From Branchinecta lynchi (lineage: Eukaryota; Arthropoda; Branchiopoda; Anostraca; Branchinectidae): a stretch of DNA of 64,000 nucleotides. Within the stretch, counting starts at the first letter, position 1. The number at the start of each line of letters is the position of its first letter. The DNA is taken from assembly GCA_023053575.1 (NCBI GenBank), contig JAKZAP010000015.1:18114055-18178054 (forward strand), given 5' to 3'. The notes below the pieces were generated by a model. It did not search any database. It saw nothing but the letters and a program-made list of their open reading frames with translations, and was not told the origin of the DNA. Positions 1-11,488 of the stretch are shown here, in pieces. The position numbers and the translations under genes were made by a program.

Positions 1-83
1 ACCAAACTTCACTCACTTTTTGTTGTTCTAACAACTACTACAACTAGGTCTGCCTAGATTTTTTCGGCACTTGCAGCCTAAAG

Positions 84-144
84 CCGACGGAAAAGTCATC
101 AGTAGGCTATATGTCCCATAGCCTACTGATGACTTTTCCGTCGG
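84..144. repeat. Perfect 27-bp inverted repeat (hairpin)
   Basis: The arms 84-110 and 118-144 are perfect reverse complements, separated by a 7-nt loop. The hairpin abuts a fragment of the type I repeat, so it may be one of that family's terminal structures or a small foldback insertion. No function is assigned. Confidence 0.85.
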
Positions 145-330
145 TCGGTCCGGTGGTCATGCTTTGTATTTGCTACGAAACTTCGCAGGCGTATTAGGAC
201 CCGACCAGATTGACTCAGAAATTGTCACTTCCCGGATCTGACCGTCCTGGATTGAGTGGAGGGAAGCGAATCCGGATTATTGAGGCATGAATTACTTTCG
301 AACAGGTGGTCGGCTGTGTCTGTCTGCGCC
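145..330 (-). mobile_element. Type I repeat element, fragment
   Basis: Reverse-complement matches to the last core monomers of the type I element (compare 9420-9620) can be read here. They include the phrases equivalent to 'aaacttngcaggc', 'ggacccgaccagattgactcagaaattgtc' in part, and 'gagtggaggga'. It is truncated at both ends and diverged. Confidence 0.6.
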
Positions 331-929
331 GTAAATGTGTTATTGAATTTGTGGTTATTTGTCTCTGATAGGAACATCTGATATTTCCAAGGACTGTTTA
401 ATTCTTTAAAATGGATTATTTCAGCTTACGGCTGAAGTACCAAAGAACGATCGCAAATATTCGTTGGTCCTGCTTCTGTGTTCGAGAACTTGATAAATGG
501 GTGACGGTAGCTCAGTTCTTTAGTTATTCCTTGAACGGTATGAAATAGGGGTTTGGTGTTACCTTCCGGTCTTTTGGAATCTATGAATGAAACGTTAGCG
601 GGGAAGTTTGGAAATACGCACATGAAGCATTTACATTTGTATGGATACGATAGTTTCTGGTGAAGGTATCCATTTGCTTTGTTTCGTTTTACATGTTATT
701 CTTTTCGTATGGCCTTTTATTTTTATTTAGGCTAATAAACATACAAACGTTAAAATCAAGATGCAGTTACGCTTTTTAGCCCGAATTAGAAATTCAGAAT
801 ACATTTTCTGTGTTCGTTGATTTTTTATTTTATACTATTTCCCTTTTTCCTTTTTTTTACTCCGCTGTTTATTGGGTTACACATGATATATACATATATA
901 TTTTGTGGTTACAAATTTTATATATATAT
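331..929. other. Non-coding intron/intergenic stretch
   Basis: AT-rich sequence with no exon, RNA or repeat I can support. A short TA-rich tract (about 885-930) adjoins the SINE described next. Confidence 0.5.
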
Positions 930-1221
930 AAGGTAAAGGTGTCAGCATCAGCCTATACAGGCCTAACTGTTGTTGCTGATCTTTGATTTTCTGCACTCAG
1001 CCAGGAAGTGCAAAGGGCGGTTGGTGATTAGCCACCCTGGTGCTTTTGCATACCCTTCGTGTCCCTCCCCTGATTTCTCAAGGTAACCAGTTGAGGCTGG
1101 GTGGACTTTGGCTTCTCTTATAGTACAGGGTTACGCCACAAACCCCCGCCCAAAACCAAACATTGGCACCAGCGACCCTTCGCTTACGAGTTCGGCGTGC
1201 TAACCATTTGGCCAGGGCGGA
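930..1221 (-). mobile_element. tRNA-derived SINE (degenerate)
   Basis: Read on the minus strand from about 1221, the head looks like a tRNA: a box-A-like segment (TGGCCAAATGGTTAGCACG, about 1198-1216) is followed about 30 nt later by a weaker box-B-like GGGTCGCTGGTGCC. A non-tRNA body then runs to a TA-rich tail near 905-930. The segment cannot fold as a complete functional tRNA because the acceptor stem and T-arm are not recovered. The call is a polymerase III-type retroposon, and the ends are approximate. Confidence 0.6.
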
Positions 1222-1426
1222 CATATACATATATGACTGGTTGAGTGATGAAGTGAAGGTAAACCGCACCTAATAGATGCATCCTCGAATTGAGAAGGCA
1301 CACTGGCGTCTGACTATGGCTCACTCAGACTACCTTTTTTTCTGTCAAAACGATCCTTCTTGTATAAAGTGGCTGAAACCCTTTCCAAATCATTTTTTTT
1401 TATTGAAGAACTTGAATTTTTTTTAG

Positions 1427-1606
1427 TGAAGAAGTGCCCGGAAATTAAGTCACCAAAGAATGGGATCATGAGCTGTACCAAACCAGACCCTATTTTCGAC
1501 TCGGAATGTGAGTTCTCCTGTGATGACGGCTACATGCTCATTGGTTCAAAGAAGCGGACATGCCTTCCTATTTCTGTTTGGACAGGGGTCGCTGCGTTTT
1601 GCCGCC
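1427..1606 (+). CDS. Sushi/CCP-domain exon (six-Cys type), partial gene
   Basis: This is a single exon of a secreted or membrane protein, coding one complement-control (sushi) module. It is preceded by a poly-T acceptor (ttttttttag, AG at 1425-1426) and followed by a consensus donor GTAAGT at 1607. Its length is 180 bp and both boundaries are phase 1, the usual arrangement for shuffled sushi exons. The translation begins KKCPEIKSPKNG, contains ECEFSCDDGY and a Trp near the C-terminus, and ends FCRR. It has six cysteines, the selectin-like variant of the fold, rather than four. The next recognisable exon of the same strand and type is at 21484, about 20 kb away. The first and last exons of the gene are not in view. 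Confidence 0.85.
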
Positions 1607-1677
1607 GTAAGTATTTCGAATCCGCCCCTTATAAAAATCAAATGTCGAATTGCCGATAGATGCTCTAGAGAAACAAT

Positions 1678-4657
1678 AACAAGAGCTACGAGCTCATATG
1701 GCACTTGTACGAGTAGGCTGTACAAGAAAGTAGATAAAAACGTCACAAAATACACCCGCCATCCAAAAAGGCGGTTCGGAAATAGAAATAGGATATTTAG
1801 TTTCACTCATTTCTGAGCAGTTCCGGCATCGTCTCGATTGCAAATGCACATGACTGTTCAAACTTTCATCCCAATAAATCCATTTGTTTGATCCCTAGAC
1901 GTGCTACACGATTTCCGGTACTCACTCTATTTCCACCTACCGTGGCCGAATCTGGTTCGGAATAAAAAAAAATCGACCACCTTAAGCATCTTCGTTTATA
2001 CCATCTACCAAGTTTCACTCGAATCTGAGCATTTTTGGAAAGTTCCGGTACCACCCCCCCTTCCCACCAACGTTGTCGGAGCCGGTTCGGGCCCAATCTC
2101 TTAATTCCCTCATCAAGTTTGACTGAAATTGGAGCATAGCCTATCTGCAAGTTTCCAGTACCCCCCCCCCTACCTTGGCCGAATCCGGCCCAGACGCCAA
2201 ATAACAAATCTAGGCCGCATAAACTCGGCACTGTCGAAATGCATCTCATTTGGTCCATCCGTTTGGTTTTTGTGCATGTCAAAAGTCCCCCCACCCCCCA
2301 TTCCCCTAATCGTGGTCGCATATGGTTCGAACGCATGTTTTACATGTCGAGGCCATCGATTCGTATCACCCATGAAGTTTCACTCGAATCAGACCACTCG
2401 TTCGCAATTTATAGAAGTCCATATTTCTCTTCTCTTGCTCCCCCAAAAATGCTCGGATCTAGGAACGGAAGTTTCCGGGGGTATGTTATGTCAGGTTTTT
2501 AAGTCAAGATAATTCGGGTCGCTAATATGCCTGCAAAGTTTCGTTGTCGTTTTACATCTGGAACTATTCTAACTCACGACTACCGGAATTCCAGGAAACC
2601 GCCTCCAACTCCCCCCACAATGCTTGTTCCATCCATTAAGTTTCGTCCCAATCCCTCTACTTTTAGAGTTTCTTGAGTTTTCCACACACCCCCCCCCCCA
2701 TCCCCACAGGTATCGGACCCGACTCGGACGTGACACTGAACGTCCGAGGCGATAGCTCACCAGACAAGTTTCATTCAAATCCGATCACCCGTTCAAAAGT
2801 TATGCACGCCACTAGATTCCGGACTCCCCATCCACCCACTCCCCTCACGATGGTCGGGTCGGGGAAACGGCTTTTCTCAAGTCAATCTGTTCGGATCCCT
2901 GACATACCTGCCAAGTTTCATCGCCCTAGGACATCAGGAAGTATGCCGAACTCGCGGGATCGCTAGAAATCCGGACCCCCACCCCAACTCCCCCACAGTG
3001 CCCTGATCCGGTCCGGTTATGTCAATGACGTGTCGAGGACCTGTGCTTGTTTTTCCCACCAAGTTTCATCCCGATCCCTCCACTCTAAGCGTTTCTCAAA
3101 ATTTCCGGTTCCCTCCTCCAACTCCTCCCAGTGTCATCGGATCCGGTCCGGTTATGTTAATGACGTGTCTAGGACCTGTGCTTGTTTTTCCCACCAAGTT
3201 TCATCCCGATCCCTCCACTTTAAGCGTTTCTCAAAATTTCCGGTTACCTCCTCCAACTCCCCCCAGTGTCATCGGATCCGGCCTGGATTTAAAGTGAGGT
3301 GTCTGAGACACAAGGTCATCCTAAATATCAATTTTCATCAAGATCCGATCACCCGTTCAAAAGTTATGCACGCCACTAGATTCCGGACTCCCCATCCACC
3401 CACTCCCCCCACGATGGTCGGGTCGGGGAAACGGCTGTTCTCAAGTCAATCTGTTCGGATCCTTGACATACCTGCCAAGTTTCATCGCCCTAGGACACCA
3501 GGAAGTATGCTGAACTCGCGGGATCGCTAGAAATCCGGACCCCCATCCCAACTCCCCCACAGTGCCCTGATCCGGTCCGGTTATGTCAATGACGTGTCTA
3601 GGACCTGTGCTTGTTTTTCCCACCAAGTTTCATCCCGATCCCTCCACTTTAAGCGTTTCTCAAAATTTCCGGTTCCCCACCCCAACTCCCCCACAGTGCC
3701 CTGATCCGGTCCGGTTATGTCAATGACGTTTCTAGGACCTGTGCTTGTTTTTCCCACCAAGTTTCATCCCGATCCCTCCACTTTAAGCGTTTCTCAAAAT
3801 TTCCGGTTCCCTCCTCCAACTCCCCCCAGTGTCATCGGATCCGGCCCGGATTTAAAGTGAGGTGTCTGAGACACGAGGTCATCCTAAATATCAATTTTCA
3901 TCAAGATCCGATCACCCGTTCGCAAGCTAAAAATACCTCAAATTTTGGCTTCACCCTCCCTCCACTCCCCCCCCCCCAGATGGTCGAATCGGAGAATTGA
4001 TGATTTCCTATTTAAGCTGGTCGGGTCCCAGACATGCCTGTCAATTTCCATCGTCCCAGCACATCAGGAAGCACGGAACTCGCGGGATCACTACAAATTC
4101 GGACTTCTCCCCCCCCCCAAGTCCCCCAAAGTGAGCGGATCCGTTCCGGTTATATCAGTCACGTATCTAGGACTTTTGCTTGTACTTTCCACCAAGTTTC
4201 ATTCGGATCCCTCCACTCTAAGTGTTTTCCAAGATTTCCGGTTTCCCCCTCTAACTCCCCCCTGTGTCACCGGATCCGGTCTGGATTTAAAATGGAGGGT
4301 CTGAGACACGAAGTCCTTCCATGTATTAAGTTTCATTAAGATCCGATCACCCGTTCGTAAGCTAAAAATATCTCATTTTTCCTATTTTTTCCGGATTCCC
4401 CCTCCCTCCACTCCCCTCCAGATGGTCGGATCGAGAAAGCGACAATTTCTAATTTAATCTGGTCCAGTTCCTGATATGCTTGCCAAGTTTCATCGTCCTA
4501 GCTTATCTGGAAGTGCCCGAACTAGCAAAACCGGGACCGACAGACCGACAGACCGACAGACCGACTGACCGACAGACCGACAGACCGACAGACCGACTGA
4601 CGGACAGAAATAACAATCGCTATATGGCACTTGAGTAAGCTCAAGTGCCATAAAAAT
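1678..4657 (+). mobile_element. Type I pearl/HINE-like repeat element, copy 1
   Basis: This ~3 kb non-autonomous element has defined ends. The left end has the short palindrome GAGCTACGAGCTC followed by a CTTGTAC...GTACAAG stem. The right end is a 13-bp-arm hairpin (TATGGCACTTGAG/CTCAAGTGCCATA, about 4621-4651) followed by A/T. Between them are about 20 degenerate tandem monomers of ~110-150 bp, each recognisable by an 'aagtttcat' core, C-rich runs and 'gatccg' phrases, ending in an 8-nt (gaccgaca)n tract. The many apparent reading frames through the monomers are repeat artefacts. Compared with copy 2, this copy lacks about 47 bp near 2625. It sits in the intron after the first sushi exon. 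Confidence 0.8.
4535..4610. repeat. (GACCGACA)n microsatellite
   Basis: An eight-base tandem repeat with a few GACT variants lies just inside the right terminal hairpin of type I copy 1. A shorter version sits at the equivalent place in copy 2 (about 8865-8905). Confidence 0.9.
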
Positions 4658-5063
4658 CCCACGTGAGATATATGGGTTAATAAGCGATTAGGCTTTCGCT
4701 TCATACCGAGTCACGCATTAGCCCCGTGGAAAAGTCAACCAGCAATCACCACTGAAGTCGGAAGCCAGAAACTTATGATGCTTGACAGAACGGAGTTCGG
4801 TAGAGCACAAATAGAGGCAGAAGCATTTACACAGTTTTAAACATGGCTGGGCCTAAGATGAATTGAAAATAGCCAAACAAACCGGGATAAACGCACAACA
4901 AAAAAGTAAGGCGTTGCTGTATAGTATATACCAGCACATCTAGCTGGCAAAAAAATAACTAATCTGGAAGGAGTCGTATGAGTGGCGTATGAGATGGTTC
5001 CTCTTTTACACCAACAATTACGGCGGTGGGATCCCAAACCGGGAGTGCTTTTTTTTCTTTTTC
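4658..5063. other. Unique non-coding stretch between two repeat elements
   Basis: I see no exon, RNA or repeat signature here apart from an isolated 'gggatccca' near 5029 that resembles the ends of type II elements. Confidence 0.5.
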
Positions 5064-8000
5064 TTTTTTGAGATCCCAAGAAGTAAGACATCGCAAAAGT
5101 TGTCCGTCTGTCTGTCCGTCTGCGAGCACGTTAACTCTCGAAGGGAATGAGATATTTTGATGAAACTTGGTGTGAGGATTCCTTGGGTCAAGGGAAGGGT
5201 TGAGTTCGTAGATGGGCTATGTAGCCCTACATTTAGGAGTGGGGGTTCAAATTAAGCGGCTGACAAAATATTTTTAAACAGCTAATGAGATAGTCCATTA
5301 AGGGGTAAGTAGATATGCTGAACACGATTATGAAAACCATTTCCCGCCGGACAAATAGTTCGCCCGGAATGCGGACAAAACCGGAAAGTTTTTAAAACTG
5401 AAACCGGAAAATCTGTTAAAAGTAAAAGTTTTATTTGGTGTTGATTAGATGCCCGATTTAGGGGTAAGAAGACATGCTGAAAACTTGCGTGAAAATCATT
5501 TTCTACCTGGACAAGTAGTTAGCCCGGAATCCGGCAAAAACCGGAAAAAAATTTTAAGCAAAAGTTTTGTTTGTAGTTGATTAGATATCCGATTTAGGGG
5601 TAAGAAAAGATGCTGAATCCGTATATGACAATCAGTTTTTACCCGAACTATTGTTCGCCCGGAATCCGGCTGGAACCGGGAAATTTTGTATAAGTTAAAT
5701 TTTTATTTGAAGTTGATTAGATGTTCGATATAGAGGAAAGGAGATACTTTGAATTCGTTTTTGGCTTTATTTTTTTGCCGGACAAGTAGTTCCAGAATTT
5801 TGCCGAAACCAGAAAATTGGCAGAAGTAAGACAGGAAGTTTTCTTCAAAATAGAAATGACTTATAGGGGTAAACTCACATGTTGAATCCATATCTGAACT
5901 TGGTTTTCTCAGATGATTAGCTATTTGGCCTTCATCTGCTTCTGAATTTTAATAGAAACAAGAGCTACGAGCTCATATGGCACTTGTACGAGTAGGCTGT
6001 ACAAGAAAGTAGATGAAAACGTCACAAAATACACCCGCCATCCAAAAAGGCGGTTCGGAAATAGAAATAGGATATTTAGTTTCACTCATTTCTGAGCAGT
6101 TCCGGCATCGTCTCGATTGCAAATGCACATGACTGTTCAAACTTTCATCCCAATAAATCCATTTGTTTGATCCCTAGACGTGCTACACGATTTCCGGTAC
6201 TCACTCTATTTCCACCTACCGTGGCCGAATCTGGTTCGGAATAAAAAAAAAATCGACCACCTAAAGCATCTTCGTTTATACCATCTACCAAGTTTCACTC
6301 GAATCTGAGCATTTTTGGAAAGTTCCGGTACCCCCCCCCCCTTCCCACCAACGTTGTCGGAGCCGGTTCGGGCCCAATCTCTTAATTCCCTCATCAAGTT
6401 TGACTGAAATTGGAGCATAGCCTATCTGCAAGTTTCCAGTACCCCCCCCCCCCTACCTTGGCCGAATCCGGCCCAGACGCCAAATAACAAATATAGGCCG
6501 CATAAACTCGGCACTGTCGAATTGCATCTCATTCGGTTCATCCGTTTGGTTTTTGTGCATGTCAAAAGTCCCCCCACCCCCAATTCCCCTAATCGTTTTC
6601 GCATATGGTTCGAACGCATGTTTTACATGTCGAGGCCATCGATTCGTATCACCCATGAAGTTTCACTCGAATCAGACCACTCGTTCGCAATTTATAGAAG
6701 TCCATATTTCTCTTCTCCTGCTCCCCCAAAAATGCTCGGATCTAGGAACGGAAGTTTCCGGGGGTATGTTGTGTCAGATTTTTAAGTCAAGATAATTCGG
6801 GTCGCTAATATGCCTGCAAAGTTTCGTTGTCGTTTTACATCTGGAACTATTCTAACTCACGACTACCGGAATTCCAGGAAACCCCCTCCAACTCCCCCCA
6901 CAGAGCCCCGAAACCATCTGGCTCCGTCAATTTCATCTAGGCCTAATGCTTGTTCCATCCATTAAGTTTCGTCCCAATCCCTCTACTTTTAGAGTTTCTT
7001 CTGTTTTCCACCCCCCCCCCCATCCCCACAGGTATCGGACCCGACTCGGACGTGACACTGAACGTCCGAGGCGATAGCTCACCAGACAAGTTTCATTCAA
7101 ATCCGATCACCCGTTCAAAAGTTATGCACGCCACTAGATTCCGGACTCCCCATCCACCCACTCCCCCCACGATGGTCGGGTCGGGGAAGCGGCTGTTCTC
7201 AAGTCAATCTGTTCGGATCCCTGACATACCTGCCAAGTTTCATCGCCCTAGGACATCAGGAAGTATGCCGAACTCGCGGGATCGCTAAGACATCCGGACC
7301 CCCACCCCAACTCCCCCACAGTGCCCTGATCCGGTCCGGTTATGTCAATGACGTGTCGAGGACCTGTGCTTGTTTTTCTCACCAAGTTTCATCCCGATCC
7401 CTCCACTTTAAGCGTTTCTCAAAATTTCCGGTTCCCTCCTCCAACTCCTCCCAGTGTCATCGGATCCGGTCCGGTTATGTCAATGACGTGTCTAGGACCT
7501 GTGCTTGTTTTTCCCACCAAGTTTCATCCCGATCCCTCCACTTTAAGCGTTTCTCAAAATTTCCGATTACCTCCTCCAACTCCCCCCAGTGTCATCGGAT
7601 CCGGCCCGGATTTAAAGTGAGGTGTCTGAGACACAAGGTCATCCTAAATATCAATTTTCATCAAGATCCGATCACCCGTTCAAAAGTTATGCACGCCACT
7701 AGATTCCGGACTCCCCATCCACCCACTCCCCCCACGATGGTCGGGTCGGGGAAACGGCTGTTCTCAAGTCAATCTGTTCGGATCCTTGACATACCTGCCA
7801 AGTTTCATCGCCCTAGGACACCAGGAAGTATGCCGAACTCGCGGGATCGCTAGAAATCCGGACCCCCATCCCAACTCCCCCACAGTGCCCTGATCCGGTC
7901 CGGTTATGTCAATGACGTGTCTAGGACCTGTGCTTGTTTTTCCCACCAAGTTTCATCCCGATCCCTCCACTTTAAGCGTTTCTCAAAATTTCCGGTTCCC

Positions 8001-9057
8001 CACCCCAACTCCCCCACAGTGCCCTGATCCGGTCCGGTTATGTCAATGACGTTTCTAGGACCTGTGCTTGTTTTTCCCACCAAGTTTCATCCCGATCCCT
8101 CCACTTTAAGCGTTTCTCAAAATTTCCGGTTCCCTCCTCCAACTCCCCCCAGTGTCATCGGATCCGGCCCGGATTTAAAGTGAGGTGTCTGAGACACGAG
8201 GTCATCCTAAATATCAATTTTCATCAAGATCCGATCACCCGTTCGCAAGCTAAAAATACCTCAAATTTTGGCTTCACCCTCCCTCCACCCCCCCCCCCCC
8301 CCCCAGTTGGTCGAATCGGGGAATTGATGATTTCCTATTTAAGCTGGTCGGGTCCCAGACATGCCTGTCAATTTCCATCGTCCCAGCACATCAGGAAGCA
8401 CGGAACTCGCGGGATCACTACAAATTCGGACTTCTCCCCCCCCCCCCAACTCCCCCAAAGTGAGCGGATCCGTTCCGGTTATATCAGTCACGTATCTAGG
8501 TCTTTTGCTTGTACTTTCCACCAAGTTTCATTCGGATCCCTCCACTCTAAGTGTTTTCCAAGATTTCCGGTTTCCCCCTCTAACTCCCCCCATTGTCACC
8601 TGATCCGGTCTGGATTTAAAATGGAGGGTCTGAGACACGAAGTCCTTCCATGTATTAAGTTTCATTAAGATCCGATCACCCGTTCGTAAGCTAAAAATAT
8701 CTCATTTTTCCTATTTTTTCCGGATTCCCCCTCCCTCCACTCCCCTCCAGATGGTCGGATCGAGGAAGCGACAATTTCTAATTTAATCTGGTCCAGTTCC
8801 TGATATGCTTGCCAAGTTTCATCGTCCTAGCTTATCTGGAAGTGCCCGAACTAGCAAAACCGGGACCGACAGACCGACAGACCGACAGACCGACTGACGG
8901 ACAGAAATAACAATCGCTATATGGCACTTGAGTAAGCTCAAGTGCCATAAAAATGTTCAAGGAGTCTGGTGAAGACTGGATCTAGCGAAGACAAGACCCA
9001 ATTGTCTGGATCCAGTATTGAATTTTTGGGATCCCATCGAAACCTTTGGTCTTGTTT
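5064..9057 (+). mobile_element. Type II repeat element, copy 1, split by type I insertion
   Basis: The left part (5064-5956) starts with a 'gatccca...acatcgcaaaagttgtcc' end and a short (gtccgtct)n tract, then has ~125-137 bp monomers containing 'agttgattagat' and 'ggggtaag'. The right part (about 8953-9057) carries the other terminus (caaggagtctgg ... gggatcccatcgaaacc ... ggtcttgttt). The two halves are contiguous in the intact copies at 22095-22944 and 43689-45240 (reverse orientation), which shows that 5957-8952 is an insertion. Confidence 0.75.
5957..8952 (+). mobile_element. Type I repeat element, copy 2, nested in type II
   Basis: This copy is nearly identical to copy 1 over its whole length, with the same order of monomers, the same left palindromes and the same right hairpin (about 8919-8949). 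It differs by homopolymer-C lengths, scattered substitutions, about 47 extra bases near 6902-6948 and a shorter GACCGACA tract. It interrupts a type II element within the phrase that reads ttaatagtaaaaatg in the uninterrupted copy near 22200. I see no clear target-site duplication. Confidence 0.8.
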
Positions 9058-9225
9058 GTCCAGCAACTTCGGTTTTGTGGTCAAGAAAAGGAAATAGAAC
9101 GCATGTTTATCAGATGAGAGGATGAGCAGACATGAGGATTCTCCGGTTCAGTAACAACATCAACAAATTATTTGGGGGCTGTTCTTTGATATTACACTGT
9201 AAAAAGCTTCTCCGAATAAGGATGC

Positions 9226-9331
9226 AGTATTTGCTACTCGGATTAATCTTATCTCTATTGGGATGAAATTAATTCGAGTTAGGGATAATGTTATCTCGAT
9301 AAAGACAAGATTAATCCCAGTAGCAAATACT
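9226..9331. repeat. Small foldback element (imperfect hairpin)
   Basis: The outer arms (about 9226-9252 and 9305-9331) are near-perfect reverse complements starting 'agtatttgctact' and ending 'agtagcaaatact', around a ~50 nt AT-rich centre that itself repeats 'gataa/ttatc' motifs. It lies immediately before type I copy 3. Confidence 0.75.
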
Positions 9332-9342
9332 AAAAGATTTTT

Positions 9343-11485
9343 TATGGCACTTGAGCTTACTCAAGTGCCATATAGCGATTGTAATTTCTGTCCGTCAGTC
9401 GGTCTGTCGGTCCCGATTTTGCTAGTTCGGGCACTTCCAGATAAGCTAGGATGATGAAACTTAGCAGGCATATCAGGAACTGGACCAGATTAAATTAGAA
9501 ATTGTCGCTTCCTCGATTCGACCATCTGGAGGGGAGTGGAGGGAGGGGGAATCCGGAAAAAATAGGAAAAATGATATATTTTTAGCTTACGAACGGGTGA
9601 TCGGATCTTAATGAAACTTGATATATGGATTAAATAGGAAATCGTCAATTCCCCGATTCGACCATCTGGGGGGGGGGGGGTGGAGGGAGGGTGTTTTGAG
9701 AAACGCTTAAAGTGGAGGGATCGGGATGAAACTTGGTGGGAAAAACAAGCACAGGTCCTAGACACGTCATTGACATAACCGGACCGGATCAGGGCACTGT
9801 GCGGGAGTTGGGGTGGGGATCCGGATTTCTAGCGATCCCGCGAGTTCGGCATACTTCCTGATGTCCTAGGGCGATGAAACTTGGCAGGTATGTCAGGGAT
9901 CCGAACAGATTGACTTGAGAACAGCCGTTTCCCCGACCCGACCATCGTGGGGGGAGTGGGTGGATGGGGAGTCCGGAATCTAGTGGCGTGCATAACTTTT
10001 GAGCGGGTGATCGGATTTGAATGAAACTTGTCTGGTTAGCTATCGCCTCGGACGTTCAGTGTCACGTCCGGGTCGGGTCCGATACCTGTGGGGATGGAGG
10101 GGGGTGGAAAACTCAAGAAACTCTTAAAGCAGAGGGATTGGGACGAAACTTAATGGATGGAACAAACATTAGGCCTAGATGAAATTGACGGAGCCAGATG
10201 GTTTCGGGGCTCTGTGGGGGGAGTTGGAGGGGGTTTCCTGGAATTCCGGTAGTCGTGAGTTAGAATAGTTCCAGATGTAAAACGACAACGAAACTTTGCA
10301 GGCATATTAGCGACCCGAATGATCTTGACTTAAGAACCTGACACAACATACCCCCGGAAACTTCCGTTCCTAGATCCGAGCATTTTTTGGGGAGCAAGAG
10401 AAGAGAAATATGGAAATTGACTTCTAGAAATTGCGAACGAGTGGTCTGATTCGAGGGAAACTTCATGGGTGATACGAATCGATGGCCTCGACATGTAAAA
10501 CATGCGTTCGAACCATACGCGACCACGATTAGGGGAATTGGGAGTGGGGGGACTTTTGACATGCACAAAAACCAAACGGATGGACCGAATGAGATGCAAT
10601 TCGACAGTGCCGAGTTTATGCGGCCTAGATTTGTTATTTGGCGTCCGGGCCGGATTCGGCCAAGGTAGGGGGGGGGGGGGGTACTGGAAACTTGCAGATA
10701 GGCTATGCTCCAATTTCAGTCAAACTTGATGGACAGGAACAGGGAATTAAGAGATTGGGCCCGAACCGGCTCCGACAACTTTGGGGGGAGGGGGAGGGGG
10801 TACCGGAACTTTCCAAAAATGCTCAGATTCGAGTGAAACTTGATAGATGGTATAAACGAAGATGCTTTAGGTGGTCGATTTTTTTTTATTCAGAACCAGA
10901 TTTGACCACGGTAGGTGGAGATAGAGTGAGTACCGGAAATCGTGTAGCACGTCTAGGGATCAAACAAATGGATTTATTGGGATGAAAGTTTGAACAGTCA
11001 TGTGCATTTGCTACAGACAATCGAGACGATGCCGAAACTGCTCAGAAATGAGTGAAACTGAATATCCTATTTCTATTTCCGAACCGCATTTATTCCAACA
11101 AAGTTTTCAACGGATATGTCACCTACGATTCTTCATCAGCGATATTTTGACCCTTCTTGGCAAGGGTCCTCGTCAGGCTTTCAGTCCTCTTGTTCAACTT
11201 CGGGGAAAGAAACAAACCTGTAACCTTTCCCCGAAGTTGAACAAGAGGACTGAAAGCCTGACGAGGACCCTTGCCAAGAAGGGCCGAAATATCGCTGATG
11301 AAGAATCGTAGCTGACATATCCGTTGAAAACTTTGTTGGAATAAATGTTTCAAAGTCAGCTTGGGCTCAAAGAATATTTTTTTTCGAACCGCATTTTTGG
11401 ATGGCGGGTGTATTTTGTGACGTTCTCATCTACTTTCTTGTACAGCCTACTCGTACAAGTGCCATATGAGCTCGTAGCTCTTGTT
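9343..11485 (-). mobile_element. Type I repeat element, copy 3 (inverted, shorter)
   Basis: This copy is the reverse complement of copies 1 and 2. The terminal hairpin is at 9343-9373, the monomers run in reverse order with several missing, and the other end finishes with GAGCTCGTAGCTCTTGTT at about 11468-11485. It carries a foldback element inserted at 11092-11384. Confidence 0.78.
11092..11384. mobile_element. Foldback hairpin element with 12-bp target duplication
   Basis: Two ~120-bp arms (about 11087-11209 and 11226-11347) are almost perfect reverse complements around a ~16-nt loop, and a T-rich tail follows. The sequence cgaaccgcattt occurs on both sides (11080-11091 and 11385-11396). 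The uninterrupted type I copies have a single equivalent, so this is a target-site duplication from insertion into type I copy 3. Half-copies or diverged relatives lie near 18640-18860, 19735-19905 and 21900-22090. Confidence 0.75.
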
Positions 11486-11488
11486 TTG

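Noticed and set aside
1150..1221. Functional tRNA gene on the minus strand
   Set aside because: Only the A-box region is convincing. The acceptor stem, anticodon arm and T-arm do not pair, and a SINE body follows.
1866..4339. Many proline-rich open frames of 60-166 codons in the type I elements, also at 5957-8952 and 9343-11485
   Set aside because: They follow from C-rich tandem monomers without stops, occur in several frames at once, and have no consistent start or domain.
1678..4657. Classical Helitron
   Set aside because: There is a terminal hairpin, but no TC start, CTRR end or Rep/helicase coding is visible, so only the looser pearl/HINE-like label is used.
9263..9454. 63-codon plus-strand frame near type I copy 3
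   Set aside because: It crosses a foldback hairpin and the terminal hairpin of the type I element, and there is no evidence of a gene.
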